Origin: Bacteroides_E sp964528875
GTDB lineage: Bacteria > Bacteroidota > Bacteroidia > Bacteroidales > Bacteroidaceae
Direction: 5' to 3'
Length of the DNA: 64,000 nucleotides
Assembly (NCBI GenBank): GCA_964528875.1
Contig: CAZGUI010000002.1
Coordinates: 1-64,000, forward strand
Position 1 is the stretch's first letter; each line of letters begins with the position of its first letter. The translations under genes were made by a program, and so were the position numbers. Below the pieces are notes generated by a model. That model was given only the letters and a program-made list of their open reading frames with translations. It did not search any database and was not told where the DNA came from. Shown piece after piece: positions 18,352-27,043 of the stretch.

Positions 18352-19842
18352 TCATTCACCCATCATCTTATTTAATCTATTCTTCCACAAAGCATAAGCC
18401 ACGTCATAAGCCTCAACTTTCTTTGAGTCAGGCTCTATAGTTTGCAAACAAACTAAAGTCTCAAAGGCTTCACTATTATTTTTATAGATTCCCACACCAA
18501 TGCCTGCTCCTTTAGCTGCTCCCACAGACCCATCGGTATCGTATAACTCAATGGTTGCTTGTGAAGAACAAGCCAAGGCCTCTCTGAATAAAGGACTTAA
18601 AAACATATTGGCATTTCCTGCATGGATTTTATTAATCTCCATACCCATGGCTTTCATGATATCAATTCCATACCTGAAAGAAAACACAATACCTTCCTGA
18701 ACAGCTCTATATAAGTGCGTTCTGTTATGCTGATTGAAATCAATCCCTAGCATATTACAACCTATTTCTTTGTTTTGTAAAATGCGTTCAGCTCCATTAC
18801 CGAAAGGAAGAATGGATATTCCACCACTACCAATAGGTGCTTTCAAAGCTTCATCATTCATTTGAGGGTATGAAAGACCATCTGTAGCCATATTTTTCTT
18901 GACCCAGGAGTTCAAAATACCTGTACCATTAATGCATAAGAGAACTCCTAAACGAGTCTGTTCCTTACTATGATTTACGTGCGCAAATGTATTTACTCTA
19001 GAAAGCGGATCGTAGTTTACCTGTCCGTTCACCCCATAAACCACACCGGATGTTCCGGCAGTAGATGCAATTTCACCGGGATTAAATACATTCAAAGAAA
19101 GTGCATTATTGGGTTGATCTCCTGCTCTGTATGCCACCGGTGTACCTTCAGCCAATCCTAATTCTTTAGCTATTTTTGAAGAGACCTTTCCTTGTTCACC
19201 AAAAGTAGGGCAAACATCTGCTAATAATGAGGCATCAATACCATAATAATTCAACAAAAAATCTGCTGGTTGATTCTCTTGGAAATCCCAAAATACTCCT
19301 TCAGATAATCCCGATACGGTAGTATAAATCTCTCCTGTTAATTTCATTGCAATGAAATCACCAGGCAACATTATTTTATATATTTGATTGTAAATCTCCG
19401 GTTGATTTTCCTTAACCCATGCCAATTTTGAGGCTGTAAAGTTCCCTGGAGAATTTAACAAGTGAGATAAGCTTTTTTCCTCTCCTATCTTTTCAAAGGC
19501 TTGTTCTCCATAAGACACCGCTCTTGAATCACACCAAATGATTGAAGGCCTGAGTACATTCTGATTTTTATCAACACAAACCAAGCCATGCATCTGATAA
19601 GAAATTCCTATGGCTTTAATGCTTTTTGGGGCAACCTTTGACTCAGCAAGTACTACTTCATTGGCTTTTTTAAGATACTCCCACCACATTTCAGGGTCTT
19701 GTTCTGCCCATCCCGGATGAGGTGCATTTATAATCGCCTCTTGAGGAGGATAAAATGCAGATGCTACACATTTACCATTTTCAGCATTCACTAAACTCAC
19801 TTTAACAGATGAGCTACCTATATCATATCCTAATAAATACAT
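18352..19842 (-). CDS. xylB: Xylulokinase
   Basis: A 496-residue FGGY carbohydrate kinase phosphorylating D-xylulose to xylulose 5-phosphate. The N-terminal phosphate loop is 'LLGYDIGSSSVKVSLV'. 'SYQMHGLVCVD' matches xylulokinases, with 'DQPNNALSLNVFNPGEIA' and 'GSVGAAKGAGIGVG' near the C-terminus. ATG 19842 is chosen because it puts the phosphate loop at residue 4; the frame stays open upstream to 19926, but that would add 28 unrelated residues and overlap the regulator gene. The Nudix regulator ends 16 bp upstream. Confidence 0.95.
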   Translation of the reverse strand: MYLLGYDIGSSSVKVSLVNAENGKCVASAFYPPQEAIINAPHPGWAEQDPEMWWEYLKKANEVVLAESKVAPKSIKAIGISYQMHGLVCVDKNQNVLRPSIIWCDSRAVSYGEQAFEKIGEEKSLSHLLNSPGNFTASKLAWVKENQPEIYNQIYKIMLPGDFIAMKLTGEIYTTVSGLSEGVFWDFQENQPADFLLNYYGIDASLLADVCPTFGEQGKVSSKIAKELGLAEGTPVAYRAGDQPNNALSLNVFNPGEIASTAGTSGVVYGVNGQVNYDPLSRVNTFAHVNHSKEQTRLGVLLCINGTGILNSWVKKNMATDGLSYPQMNDEALKAPIGSGGISILPFGNGAERILQNKEIGCNMLGIDFNQHNRTHLYRAVQEGIVFSFRYGIDIMKAMGMEINKIHAGNANMFLSPLFREALACSSQATIELYDTDGSVGAAKGAGIGVGIYKNNSEAFETLVCLQTIEPDSKKVEAYDVAYALWKNRLNKMMGE

Positions 19843-19858
19843 ATGTTTGTTTTTGGGG

Positions 19859-20584
19859 TTATCGACGTAGTTTGTTATATATACTCCTATTAAATCTGTA
19901 ATAATATGCCGCACGGTGAGGAACATCTTTTTGTTTTTCTTCTAACCGTTCCACATATGGCAAAGCATTAATTTTTTTATGGAAGTTCCTCACATCATAA
20001 TCTACATTATAAATTACTTTATGTAAGTTCCGTAACTCCGAAGCAGTGAATTTAGTGGGTAATAACTCGAACAAAGCGGCAGGACTATCATTTACGTATT
20101 TTTGAATATAGGATAGCGCCTCTTTAATAATTATATTATGATCAAAAGCCAGTTTTTTCACCTCGTTTATAGGTACCCACAAGGCTTGATCTTTATCTAA
20201 GTTTTTAGTTATTTCACGATTGATACGAATTAACGATAAGTAGGCAATGGTAACAATGCGTTCAACTTTAGAGTTCATCACCCTTTCCAACCAAAGGACA
20301 TCTTTAGGATCACTGGTTCTATTTTTTGAACCAAAAGATTTGAATTGATATAAGTTGACGGTTTTTAGACCTGTTAATTCTTTAAGTACACGTGAAGCCG
20401 CTTCGTCTAAATCTTCATCCATATAAATCAGACTCCCCGGAAGCTTCATATCATTATAAGTATTTCCATCTTCTTCCATAGTGCGCTTAATCAACAGAAC
20501 ATTAAAACTCTCACCATCAAAGCCGATAACAACACAGTCAACGGAAATATGATTTATAGCTAATTTTTCTTGGTGTTTACTCAT
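19859..20584 (-). CDS. Nudix-domain transcriptional regulator of the xylose operon
   Basis: A 241-residue protein with an N-terminal Nudix-like domain (about 5-150) and a C-terminal winged helix ('LLPTKFTASELRNLHKVIYN'), the architecture of NrtR/AraR-type regulators. The Nudix box is degenerate (PGSLIYMDEDLDEAASRVLK then ELTGL, lacking REUxEE), so it is a sensor rather than a hydrolase. In B. thetaiotaomicron a similar gene heads the regulator-xylB-xylA-xylE cluster. ATG 20584 fits the -7 box TATATTTG at 20610-20617; the frame is open to 20743, but that adds a spurious hydrophobic stretch. Confidence 0.88.
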   Translation of the reverse strand: MSKHQEKLAINHISVDCVVIGFDGESFNVLLIKRTMEEDGNTYNDMKLPGSLIYMDEDLDEAASRVLKELTGLKTVNLYQFKSFGSKNRTSDPKDVLWLERVMNSKVERIVTIAYLSLIRINREITKNLDKDQALWVPINEVKKLAFDHNIIIKEALSYIQKYVNDSPAALFELLPTKFTASELRNLHKVIYNVDYDVRNFHKKINALPYVERLEEKQKDVPHRAAYYYRFNRSIYNKLRR

Positions 20585-20609
20585 GTGCTTTTCAATTCTT
20601 TTGATGCAA

Positions 20610-20617
20610 CAAATATA
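20610..20617 (-). promoter_or_regulatory. -7 box for the xyl operon regulator
   Basis: TATATTTG on the minus strand lies 26 bp before ATG 20584. It matches TAnnTTTG; no exact -33 TTTG is present at the usual distance. Confidence 0.5.
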
Positions 20618-20697
20618 CAGAAATTTATTTATTATAAAAATAAAATAGAACAAACTAAAAATACATAACATATTATATATCAACCAATTAATAGTAT

Positions 20698-20750
20698 GTA
20701 TATTATACAATATGTACTTTAACCCATATCGTACAAAAAACAATATGTAT
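20698..20750. promoter_or_regulatory. Possible operator cluster upstream of the xyl regulator and fabD
   Basis: This A+T-rich segment contains a palindrome GTATA-T-TATAC (20698-20708) and two direct copies of ACAATATGTAy (20707-20717 and 20740-20750) spaced 33 bp, three helical turns. It is the only repeated motif seen in the 394-bp gap between the divergent regulator and fabD genes. Assignment to the Nudix regulator is a guess. Confidence 0.3.
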
Positions 20751-20944
20751 TTTATAAAACCAAGTAGAAAATAACACTATCCACATAGAGCTCTTGTAAT
20801 GAAGACTTTATACTACAACAGCATAAAGACTTATTGTACTTTAATGCAAGACAAGTTAACCTCCTAATTGTAAATTACAGCAAGCTAAAAGCCTGCTTGT
20901 TAAATAATTATAAATAGTAAAATGACGATATTCAAAATATTTTT

Positions 20945-20952
20945 TAACTTTG
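20945..20952 (+). promoter_or_regulatory. -7 box for fabD
   Basis: TAACTTTG matches TAnnTTTG and ends 26 bp before the fabD ATG. The -33 position (about 20922) has only TG. Confidence 0.55.
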
Positions 20953-20978
20953 TACCCATATAATTAAAATAACAAAAC

Positions 20979-21860
20979 ATGAAAGCATTTGTATTCCCGG
21001 GTCAGGGAGCTCAATTTGTTGGTATGGGTAAAGATCTGTACGAAAGTTCAGATTTAGCTAAAGAACTTTTTGAAAAGGCCAACGCTATTTTAGGATATAG
21101 AATAACAGATATTATGTTTGATGGCACAGAGGAAGATTTACGTCAAACTAAAGTAACTCAACCCGCTGTTTTTCTCCACTCTGTAATTTCAGCCCTATGC
21201 TTAGGCGATGAATTTGCTCCGGATATGACTGCGGGCCATTCATTGGGAGAGTTCTCTGCTCTAGTTACCTCAGGGGCGCTTACATTTGAAGATGGACTTA
21301 AGTTGGTTTATGCACGTGCTATGGCTATGCAAAAGGCTTGTGAAAGTACTCCGTCAACAATGGCTGCTATTTTAGCTCTACCCGATGAAAAAGTTGAAGA
21401 AATCTGCTCAATTGTAAACAAAGATGAGGTTTGTGTACCTGCAAACTACAACTGTCCGGGGCAAGTAGTTATTTCAGGAACTATAGCCGGTATCGAAAAA
21501 GCATGCGAGCTTATGCTTGAGGCCGGAGCAAAGCGTGCTCTTCCTCTTAAAGTTGGAGGCGCTTTCCACTCTCCATTAATGGATTCTGCTAAACAAGAAT
21601 TAGCTGAAGCAATTAAAAACACAACATTCAATCAACCCAAATGTCCTATCTACCAAAACGTAGACGCTAAAGCACACAGCAATCCGGACGAAATAAAAGA
21701 ACTATTAATCGCTCAGTTAACTTCTTCAGTTCGCTGGACACAAACTGTTCAAAATATGATAGCTGATGGCGCTACGGTATTTACAGAATGTGGACCGGGA
21801 AAGGTTCTACAAGGATTGGTAAAAAAAATAGATTCTAATGTAGAAACCAAAGGAGTTTAA
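20979..21860 (+). CDS. fabD: Malonyl-CoA:ACP transacylase
   Basis: A 293-residue FabD that moves malonyl from CoA to acyl carrier protein to start fatty acid elongation. The active-site Ser88 lies in GHSLGE (residues 86-91), the catalytic His in 'GGAFHSPLM' near 197, and the N-terminal 'FPGQGAQFVGMG' and C-terminal 'ECGPGKVLQGLVKK' are standard. Length is normal. It has its own promoter and terminator, so it is probably monocistronic. Confidence 0.97.
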   Translation: MKAFVFPGQGAQFVGMGKDLYESSDLAKELFEKANAILGYRITDIMFDGTEEDLRQTKVTQPAVFLHSVISALCLGDEFAPDMTAGHSLGEFSALVTSGALTFEDGLKLVYARAMAMQKACESTPSTMAAILALPDEKVEEICSIVNKDEVCVPANYNCPGQVVISGTIAGIEKACELMLEAGAKRALPLKVGGAFHSPLMDSAKQELAEAIKNTTFNQPKCPIYQNVDAKAHSNPDEIKELLIAQLTSSVRWTQTVQNMIADGATVFTECGPGKVLQGLVKKIDSNVETKGV

Positions 21861-21886
21861 TCCCCCCAATAAATATTCAACAAATA

Positions 21887-21936
21887 AAAAAGAAACGCAG
21901 GAAGTAATTTATTATTATAATCCTGCGTTTCTTTTT
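21887..21936 (+). terminator. fabD terminator
   Basis: Arms AAGAAACGCAGGA and TCCTGCGTTTCTT (within 21887-21902 and 21921-21936) around an 18-nt A+T-rich loop, with a T-rich tail. Confidence 0.88.
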
Positions 21937-21971
21937 ATTTTAATTCCAAAATATAGTTATATTAGTGAGAT

Positions 21972-22790
21972 ATGAGTACATTACAAACCTCTACCACTAA
22001 AAAAATGAAGAATACACTCTATCCAATTGGATATGCTCTAAGTGGTGGATTCATCAAAGGATTCGCCCATCTGGGAGCCATGCAAGCCTTAAGAGAAGCA
22101 GACATTCACCCGAACATTATATCAGGAGTAAGTGCAGGTGCACTAGCCGGAGCCTTTTATGCCGACGGAACTGAACCATACGATGCACTTCAGTATTTTT
22201 CCGGTTATAAATTTACAGACTTAACACGATGGACTATTCCCAAAAATGGTTTTTTCGACTTAACTGAGTTTATTGATTTTGTTAGATCACACATCAAAGC
22301 AAAAAACATAGAAGACTTAAAAATACCATTAATTGTTACAGCTACTAATCTGGACAATGGAACACTCACCCATTTCAAATCGGGAAGCTTACCAGAGCGA
22401 GTTGCAGCATCGTGTTGTATGCCTATTATGTTCTCTCCGGTGCAAATTGAAGGAGTAAGCTATGTAGATGGTGGTATCTTTATGAATTTCCCTCCTTCTA
22501 CTATTCGTCCCATCTGTGAGAAAGTGATAGGAATTAATGTCAGTCCACTAGTAGCCAAAGATTATAAAAACAACCTATTACACATTGCTTTCCGATCGTT
22601 TAACTTTATGTTTAAAGCAAACGCTTTTCCCCAAAGGCGCTTGTGTGACATACTGATTGAACCAAATGAGTTAGATAATTTTGGAATGACCGACCTTGAA
22701 CAAGCAGAAGAGATATTCAAGGTTGGATACAAGTCCGCCAAAGAGCAAATAGAAAAATTAAAACAAATAAGTAAAGATTCAGTAAAATAA
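21972..22790 (+). CDS. Patatin-like phospholipase
   Basis: A 272-residue patatin-family serine acyl hydrolase. The oxyanion-hole region is 'ALSGGFIKGFAHLG', the nucleophile elbow is G52-V-S54-A-G56, and the catalytic-dyad Asp166 is in 'VDGGIF' (DG[AG] motif). No signal peptide is visible, so it is likely cytoplasmic or membrane-peripheral. It probably hydrolyses phospholipids or lysophospholipids; the substrate is unknown. ATG 21972 is used; an in-frame ATG at 22005 is an alternative. Confidence 0.9.
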   Translation: MSTLQTSTTKKMKNTLYPIGYALSGGFIKGFAHLGAMQALREADIHPNIISGVSAGALAGAFYADGTEPYDALQYFSGYKFTDLTRWTIPKNGFFDLTEFIDFVRSHIKAKNIEDLKIPLIVTATNLDNGTLTHFKSGSLPERVAASCCMPIMFSPVQIEGVSYVDGGIFMNFPPSTIRPICEKVIGINVSPLVAKDYKNNLLHIAFRSFNFMFKANAFPQRRLCDILIEPNELDNFGMTDLEQAEEIFKVGYKSAKEQIEKLKQISKDSVK

Positions 22791-22824
22791 CTACCCTTTA
22801 GCTTATCTGAAATAAAAAAAACAT

Positions 22825-22832
22825 TACATTTG
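22825..22832 (+). promoter_or_regulatory. -7 box for the GH13 gene
   Basis: TACATTTG matches TAnnTTTG. A start site about 5 nt downstream would fall at or just past the first ATG (22837), which favours the second in-frame ATG (22870) as the real start. Confidence 0.45.
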
Positions 22833-22869
22833 AATCATGACGAATATAAAGCAATCTAAAAAAACAAAC

Positions 22870-24564
22870 ATGACAAACGAAAAAATAATAATTTATCAGG
22901 TACTTCCCCGTATTTTTGGTAATGACAATATTTACTGTGTTACTAATGGCACTTTAGAACAGAACAAGTGTGGAAAAATGAATGATTTCACTGCGAAAGC
23001 TTTTAATGAAATCAAAAAATTAGGTGCAACTCATATTTGGTATACTGGTGTTATTGAGCACAGTACACAAACCAACTATGAAGAGTATGGAATAAAGACA
23101 GATCATCCCGCTGTAGTTAAAGGAGTTGCAGGTTCACCCTATGCCATAAAAGACTATTTTGATATTGATCCGGACTTAGCTGTAGATCCAAGTAACCGCA
23201 TGAAAGAGTTTCAAAACTTAGTAAACCGTACACATAAAGCCGGTTTAAAGGTTATTATTGATTTTGTACCAAACCACGTGGCAAGACAATATTATTCTGA
23301 CCAACAACCGAATAATACCACCCCATTAGGAGCTAATGATGATGCTACAAAAAACTTTAGCCCATACAACAACTTCTACTATATCCCTGACACTCAACTA
23401 CATCCTCAATTTGACGCAAAAGGAAAAGAAGAGGCTCCTTATTATGAATTTCCCGCAAAAGCTACAGGTAATGATGTTTTTAGTGCAAACCCCAATTTTA
23501 ACGATTGGTACGATACTGTAAAACTCAACTACGGTATTGATTTTTTGAATGGACATAACAAACATTTTGATCCTATACCCGATACATGGCATAAGATGTT
23601 GGAGATATTACTCTTCTGGGCATCCAAAAAAATTGATGGACTGCGTTGTGATATGGTAGAAATGGTTCCTGTAGAATTTTGGGAGTGGGCTGTACCACAA
23701 GTTAAGGCTAAGTACCCTGACCTTATCTTTATAGCAGAAATCTATCAACCACATCTATATAAAACATATATTGAAAAAGGTGGTTTTGATTACCTATATG
23801 ACAAAGTTGGTCTTTACGACACCTTAAGAAATGTTATTTCAGGCAACCAATCAGCAAGAGAGATTTCTTATTGCTGGCAAAGTCTTGATGGTATACAATC
23901 TCGAATGCTTAATTTCCTGGAAAACCACGACGAACAAAGAATAGCCTCAGCCTTTTTTGCCATTAATCCATTAAAAGCTATTCCCGGGTTAGTTGTTTCT
24001 GCTTGTATAAACACTAACCCTATGATGATTTATTTTGGACAAGAATTTGGAGAAATGTCTATGGATACTGAAGGGTACAGTGGTAGAGATGGAAGAACAT
24101 CAATTTTTGATTATTGGAGTTTATCTACTATTCGTCGTTGGAGAAACAAAGGTAAATTTGGATCTAAAGATTTAAGCAAAGCTGAAATAGAACTACAACA
24201 TCTATATTTTACTATATTAAACTTGAGTAAAAAAGAAAAAGCCATTTCAAAAGGTTTATTCTTTGATTTAATGTATGCCAATATAGATGGTTGGAAATTT
24301 AACCAAGATAAACAATATACCTTTATACGTAAGTACAAAAAGGAATTGATACTTATAGCTGTAAACTTTGAAGATAAAAAAGTAGATGTTGAAATCAACA
24401 TACCTCAACATGCTTTTGAATATCTTCAAATAGAAGAAAACCAAACCATTGAAGGTGTTGATCTTATGACAGGAAACAAAAGAGATTATTCTTTAGTTTC
24501 ACATAAAGAAATGTTTGTTTCTATACCTAAATATGGAGCAAAAATTATAAAATTCGTTTTATAA
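22870..24564 (+). CDS. GH13 alpha-amylase-family glycoside hydrolase
   Basis: A 564-residue cytoplasmic enzyme (no signal peptide) with the GH13 catalytic barrel. The nucleophile Asp261 is in 'GLRCD', acid/base Glu290 in 'FIAEIY', and the third acid in 'FLENHDEQR' (NHD at 352-354). A conserved 'VIIDFVPNH' forms region I. A small beta-domain closes the C-terminus ('MTGNKRDYSLV', 'IPKYGAKIIKFVL'). It probably acts on intracellular alpha-glucans or maltodextrins, but the family is broad. ATG 22837 would add 11 residues; the promoter position argues against it. Confidence 0.88.
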   Translation: MTNEKIIIYQVLPRIFGNDNIYCVTNGTLEQNKCGKMNDFTAKAFNEIKKLGATHIWYTGVIEHSTQTNYEEYGIKTDHPAVVKGVAGSPYAIKDYFDIDPDLAVDPSNRMKEFQNLVNRTHKAGLKVIIDFVPNHVARQYYSDQQPNNTTPLGANDDATKNFSPYNNFYYIPDTQLHPQFDAKGKEEAPYYEFPAKATGNDVFSANPNFNDWYDTVKLNYGIDFLNGHNKHFDPIPDTWHKMLEILLFWASKKIDGLRCDMVEMVPVEFWEWAVPQVKAKYPDLIFIAEIYQPHLYKTYIEKGGFDYLYDKVGLYDTLRNVISGNQSAREISYCWQSLDGIQSRMLNFLENHDEQRIASAFFAINPLKAIPGLVVSACINTNPMMIYFGQEFGEMSMDTEGYSGRDGRTSIFDYWSLSTIRRWRNKGKFGSKDLSKAEIELQHLYFTILNLSKKEKAISKGLFFDLMYANIDGWKFNQDKQYTFIRKYKKELILIAVNFEDKKVDVEINIPQHAFEYLQIEENQTIEGVDLMTGNKRDYSLVSHKEMFVSIPKYGAKIIKFVL

Positions 24565-24887
24565 TTTTGACTATTTGATTTTTTAATGGGCAAAAAACAT
24601 CTAAACCTCAAAAAAAACAGTTTATATTACCTTTTAATACAATTAAATAATTATCTTTGAGGCAAGATAAAAACAAGTAGAGAACTCATTAAGTAGTATT
24701 TTCCTTCACTTTACTGAGTTTTCTACACTCCACGTTTTATTCTCCAATAATTTATAAAACAACAGAAATAGCCCAGATTGCTTTTTTATATACCATTTTT
24801 GAAGTCAATACCTATGTATTTACCCCTCATATGAGCTATTAATTCAAAATAGCAATCTTAATAATCATATAACATTACTCCATTAGA
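24565..24887 (+). promoter_or_regulatory. rho promoter and long 5' leader
   Basis: A -7 box TATCTTTG lies at 24652-24659, giving an untranslated leader of about 220 nt before the rho ATG (24888). No coding frame is seen in it. A long leader is in line with Rho autoregulating its own transcript in other bacteria, but no specific structure was identified here. Confidence 0.45.
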
Positions 24888-26771
24888 ATGTATAACATTA
24901 TTCAATTAAATGAAAAAAAAATGCCTGAACTTCAGGCAATTGCAAAAGATTTAGGTTTAAAGCGAATCAGTGCTTTGAGAAAAGAAGAATTAATATACAA
25001 GATACTTGATGAGCAGGCCATTGCCGGTGCGAACAAAAAAGTAGAAGCCGACAAGAAGAAAGAGGAAAACAAGACCAAGAAAAGACGTCGGGTAACTGTA
25101 AAAAAAGAGGTTGCCAGTAAAGTAATCTCCGCTAATACAAATGGAGAAACAAAGAAAACAGAACAAGACGAACACTCTCAACATACGCCTAAAAAGATTA
25201 TCTCTAGAACCATAGAGAAACAAGAAATCAGTCAAGAAAAGAAAGACGTTTCGCTTCCGTCCCAAAAACCATCACAAACACAAGTTCAAAAGCCACAACA
25301 ACAGCAACAACAGAAACAAGCTCAGCAACAATCACAGCAGCAACAACCTCAAGTGAAAAAAAACGTAGTAGCTGAATTTGTTCCTATTGAAGATTTACCT
25401 GCAAAAAAAGCAGACTTACCCGAAAAATTGATTCATAAATTTGAATCTACAAAAACAGAGAAACCAACCTTTGCTAAACCTCAGATTAAACAAAATATTG
25501 ACGAAAAAGGAAATAATCGCGACAATAATAAAGATAATCGCGATAGAAATCAGAATAATCAAAATAATCAGCAAAGAAATCAACAAAAAAACCAACAAAC
25601 TCAACAAGAAAGAAGAGAGAACAAAAAGGAACCTCATAAAACTTATGAGTTTGATGATATCTTAGTGGGTGTTGGTGTCTTAGACGCTATGCCCGATGGG
25701 TTTGGTTTCCTTCGTTCAGCTGACTATAACTACCTGTCTTCGCCGGATGACATTTACGTATCACAATCTCAAATAAAACTGTTTGGATTAAAAACAGGAG
25801 ATGTTGTAGAAGGAGTTATTCGTCCTCCTAAAGAAGGTGAAAAATATTTCCCTCTAGTAAAAATAAAAAAGATTAACGGTAGAGACCCTTCTTTTGTACG
25901 AGATCGTGTAATCTTTGACCACCTAACCCCTTTATTTCCAGAAGAGAAATTTCAACTCTGCAGAGGGGATGCTTCAGACTCATTGTCGGCTAGAATAGTA
26001 GACCTGTTCTCTCCTATTGGTAAAGGTCAAAGAGGATTAATTGTTGCTCAACCTAAAACAGGTAAAACAATATTACTAAAACAAATAGCAAATGCTATAG
26101 CCACCAACCATCCTGAGGTATACACCATCATGCTTTTAATTGATGAAAGACCCGAAGAGGTTACTGATATGGCTCGCAGTGTCAATGCAGAAGTTATAGC
26201 TTCTACTTTCGATGAACCAGCAGAACGTCATGTAAAAATTGCAGGAATTGTATTAGAAAAAGCTAAACGTTTAGTTGAATGTGGTCATGATGTGGTTATT
26301 TTCTTAGATTCTATTACTCGTTTGGCACGTGCTTACAATACCGTTGCACCTGCTTCAGGAAAAGTGCTTTCCGGTGGTGTGGATGCTAATGCACTACAAA
26401 GACCTAAACGCTTCTTTGGTGCAGCAAGAAATATCGAAAATGGAGGTTCATTAACAATTATTGCTACGGCACTTATTGATACCGGTTCTAAAATGGACGA
26501 AGTAATTTTCGAAGAGTTCAAAGGCACAGGTAACATGGAGTTACAACTTGATAGAAATCTTTCTAACAAACGTATTTTCCCTGCAGTTAATATCACTGCT
26601 TCAAGTACCCGTCGTGATGATCTTCTTTTAGATAAAACAACTCTGGACAGAATGTGGATATTGCGTAAGTATTTAACTGATATGAATCCAGTTGAAGCTC
26701 TTACTTTTGTCAAAGACAGATTGGAACACACACACAACAATGAAGAGTTTTTGATGAGCATGAATAGCTAA
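24888..26771 (+). CDS. rho: Transcription termination factor Rho with disordered insert
   Basis: A 627-residue Rho, about 200 longer than the E. coli protein. Residues 1-43 are the SAP-like Rho_N domain. About 44-255 is low complexity: a Lys/Glu-rich part, a Gln-rich run near 135-155 and an Asn/Asp/Arg/Gln-rich run near 208-247. The RNA-binding cold-shock fold starts near 259 ('VLDAMPDGFGFLRS'), and the hexameric helicase carries Walker A PKTGKT at 389-394. In B. thetaiotaomicron a comparable disordered region lets Rho form condensates and alters termination. It unwinds RNA to end transcription. Confidence 0.97.
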   Translation: MYNIIQLNEKKMPELQAIAKDLGLKRISALRKEELIYKILDEQAIAGANKKVEADKKKEENKTKKRRRVTVKKEVASKVISANTNGETKKTEQDEHSQHTPKKIISRTIEKQEISQEKKDVSLPSQKPSQTQVQKPQQQQQQKQAQQQSQQQQPQVKKNVVAEFVPIEDLPAKKADLPEKLIHKFESTKTEKPTFAKPQIKQNIDEKGNNRDNNKDNRDRNQNNQNNQQRNQQKNQQTQQERRENKKEPHKTYEFDDILVGVGVLDAMPDGFGFLRSADYNYLSSPDDIYVSQSQIKLFGLKTGDVVEGVIRPPKEGEKYFPLVKIKKINGRDPSFVRDRVIFDHLTPLFPEEKFQLCRGDASDSLSARIVDLFSPIGKGQRGLIVAQPKTGKTILLKQIANAIATNHPEVYTIMLLIDERPEEVTDMARSVNAEVIASTFDEPAERHVKIAGIVLEKAKRLVECGHDVVIFLDSITRLARAYNTVAPASGKVLSGGVDANALQRPKRFFGAARNIENGGSLTIIATALIDTGSKMDEVIFEEFKGTGNMELQLDRNLSNKRIFPAVNITASSTRRDDLLLDKTTLDRMWILRKYLTDMNPVEALTFVKDRLEHTHNNEEFLMSMNS

Positions 26772-26792
26772 AGAAAAGACATTATAAAAATG

Positions 26793-26838
26793 CGGGATGT
26801 ACAGGTGAATATTTTACAAGTACATCCCGTCTCTTTTT
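26793..26838 (+). terminator. rho terminator
   Basis: Arms CGGGATGTAC (26793-26802) and GTACATCCCG (26820-26829) are followed by TCTCTTTTTT. The 272-bp gap before ffh otherwise holds only the ffh promoter. Confidence 0.82.
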
Positions 26839-26954
26839 TCTCTATTTTATTCCAAAAGGTATTAGTAAATCCAAATATTTTTTTATTTTCTCTAGAAAAG
26901 CTACTTAAATCCACGACACAACTCTTAATCAGAGGAAAAAGGTACTCAGAATCA

Positions 26955-26985
26955 TTTACTTTGTATTATTAAATTCGTAACTTTG
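26955..26985 (+). promoter_or_regulatory. ffh promoter
   Basis: TTTA (26955-26958), 19 bp, then TAACTTTG (26978-26985). This is close to the Bacteroides consensus TTTG-N19-TAnnTTTG. The leader to the ATG is about 55 nt. Confidence 0.6.
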
Positions 26986-27043
26986 ACGTGCTTTTAATTA
27001 GCAATTTAGAAATCAATTTTAATCTCTAATTTACAGTTGATAT

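Noticed and set aside
19843..19926. Longer N-terminus for xylulokinase
   Set aside because: The extra 28 residues are not family-like, overlap the regulator gene, and push the phosphate loop away from the N-terminus.
20585..20743. Longer N-terminus for the Nudix regulator
   Set aside because: The extension is a hydrophobic A+T-rich translation upstream of the -7 box at 20610-20617 and would not be transcribed from it.
26790..26972. Small 60-residue gene between rho and ffh
   Set aside because: It lies across the rho terminator hairpin and the ffh promoter and shows no protein-like pattern.
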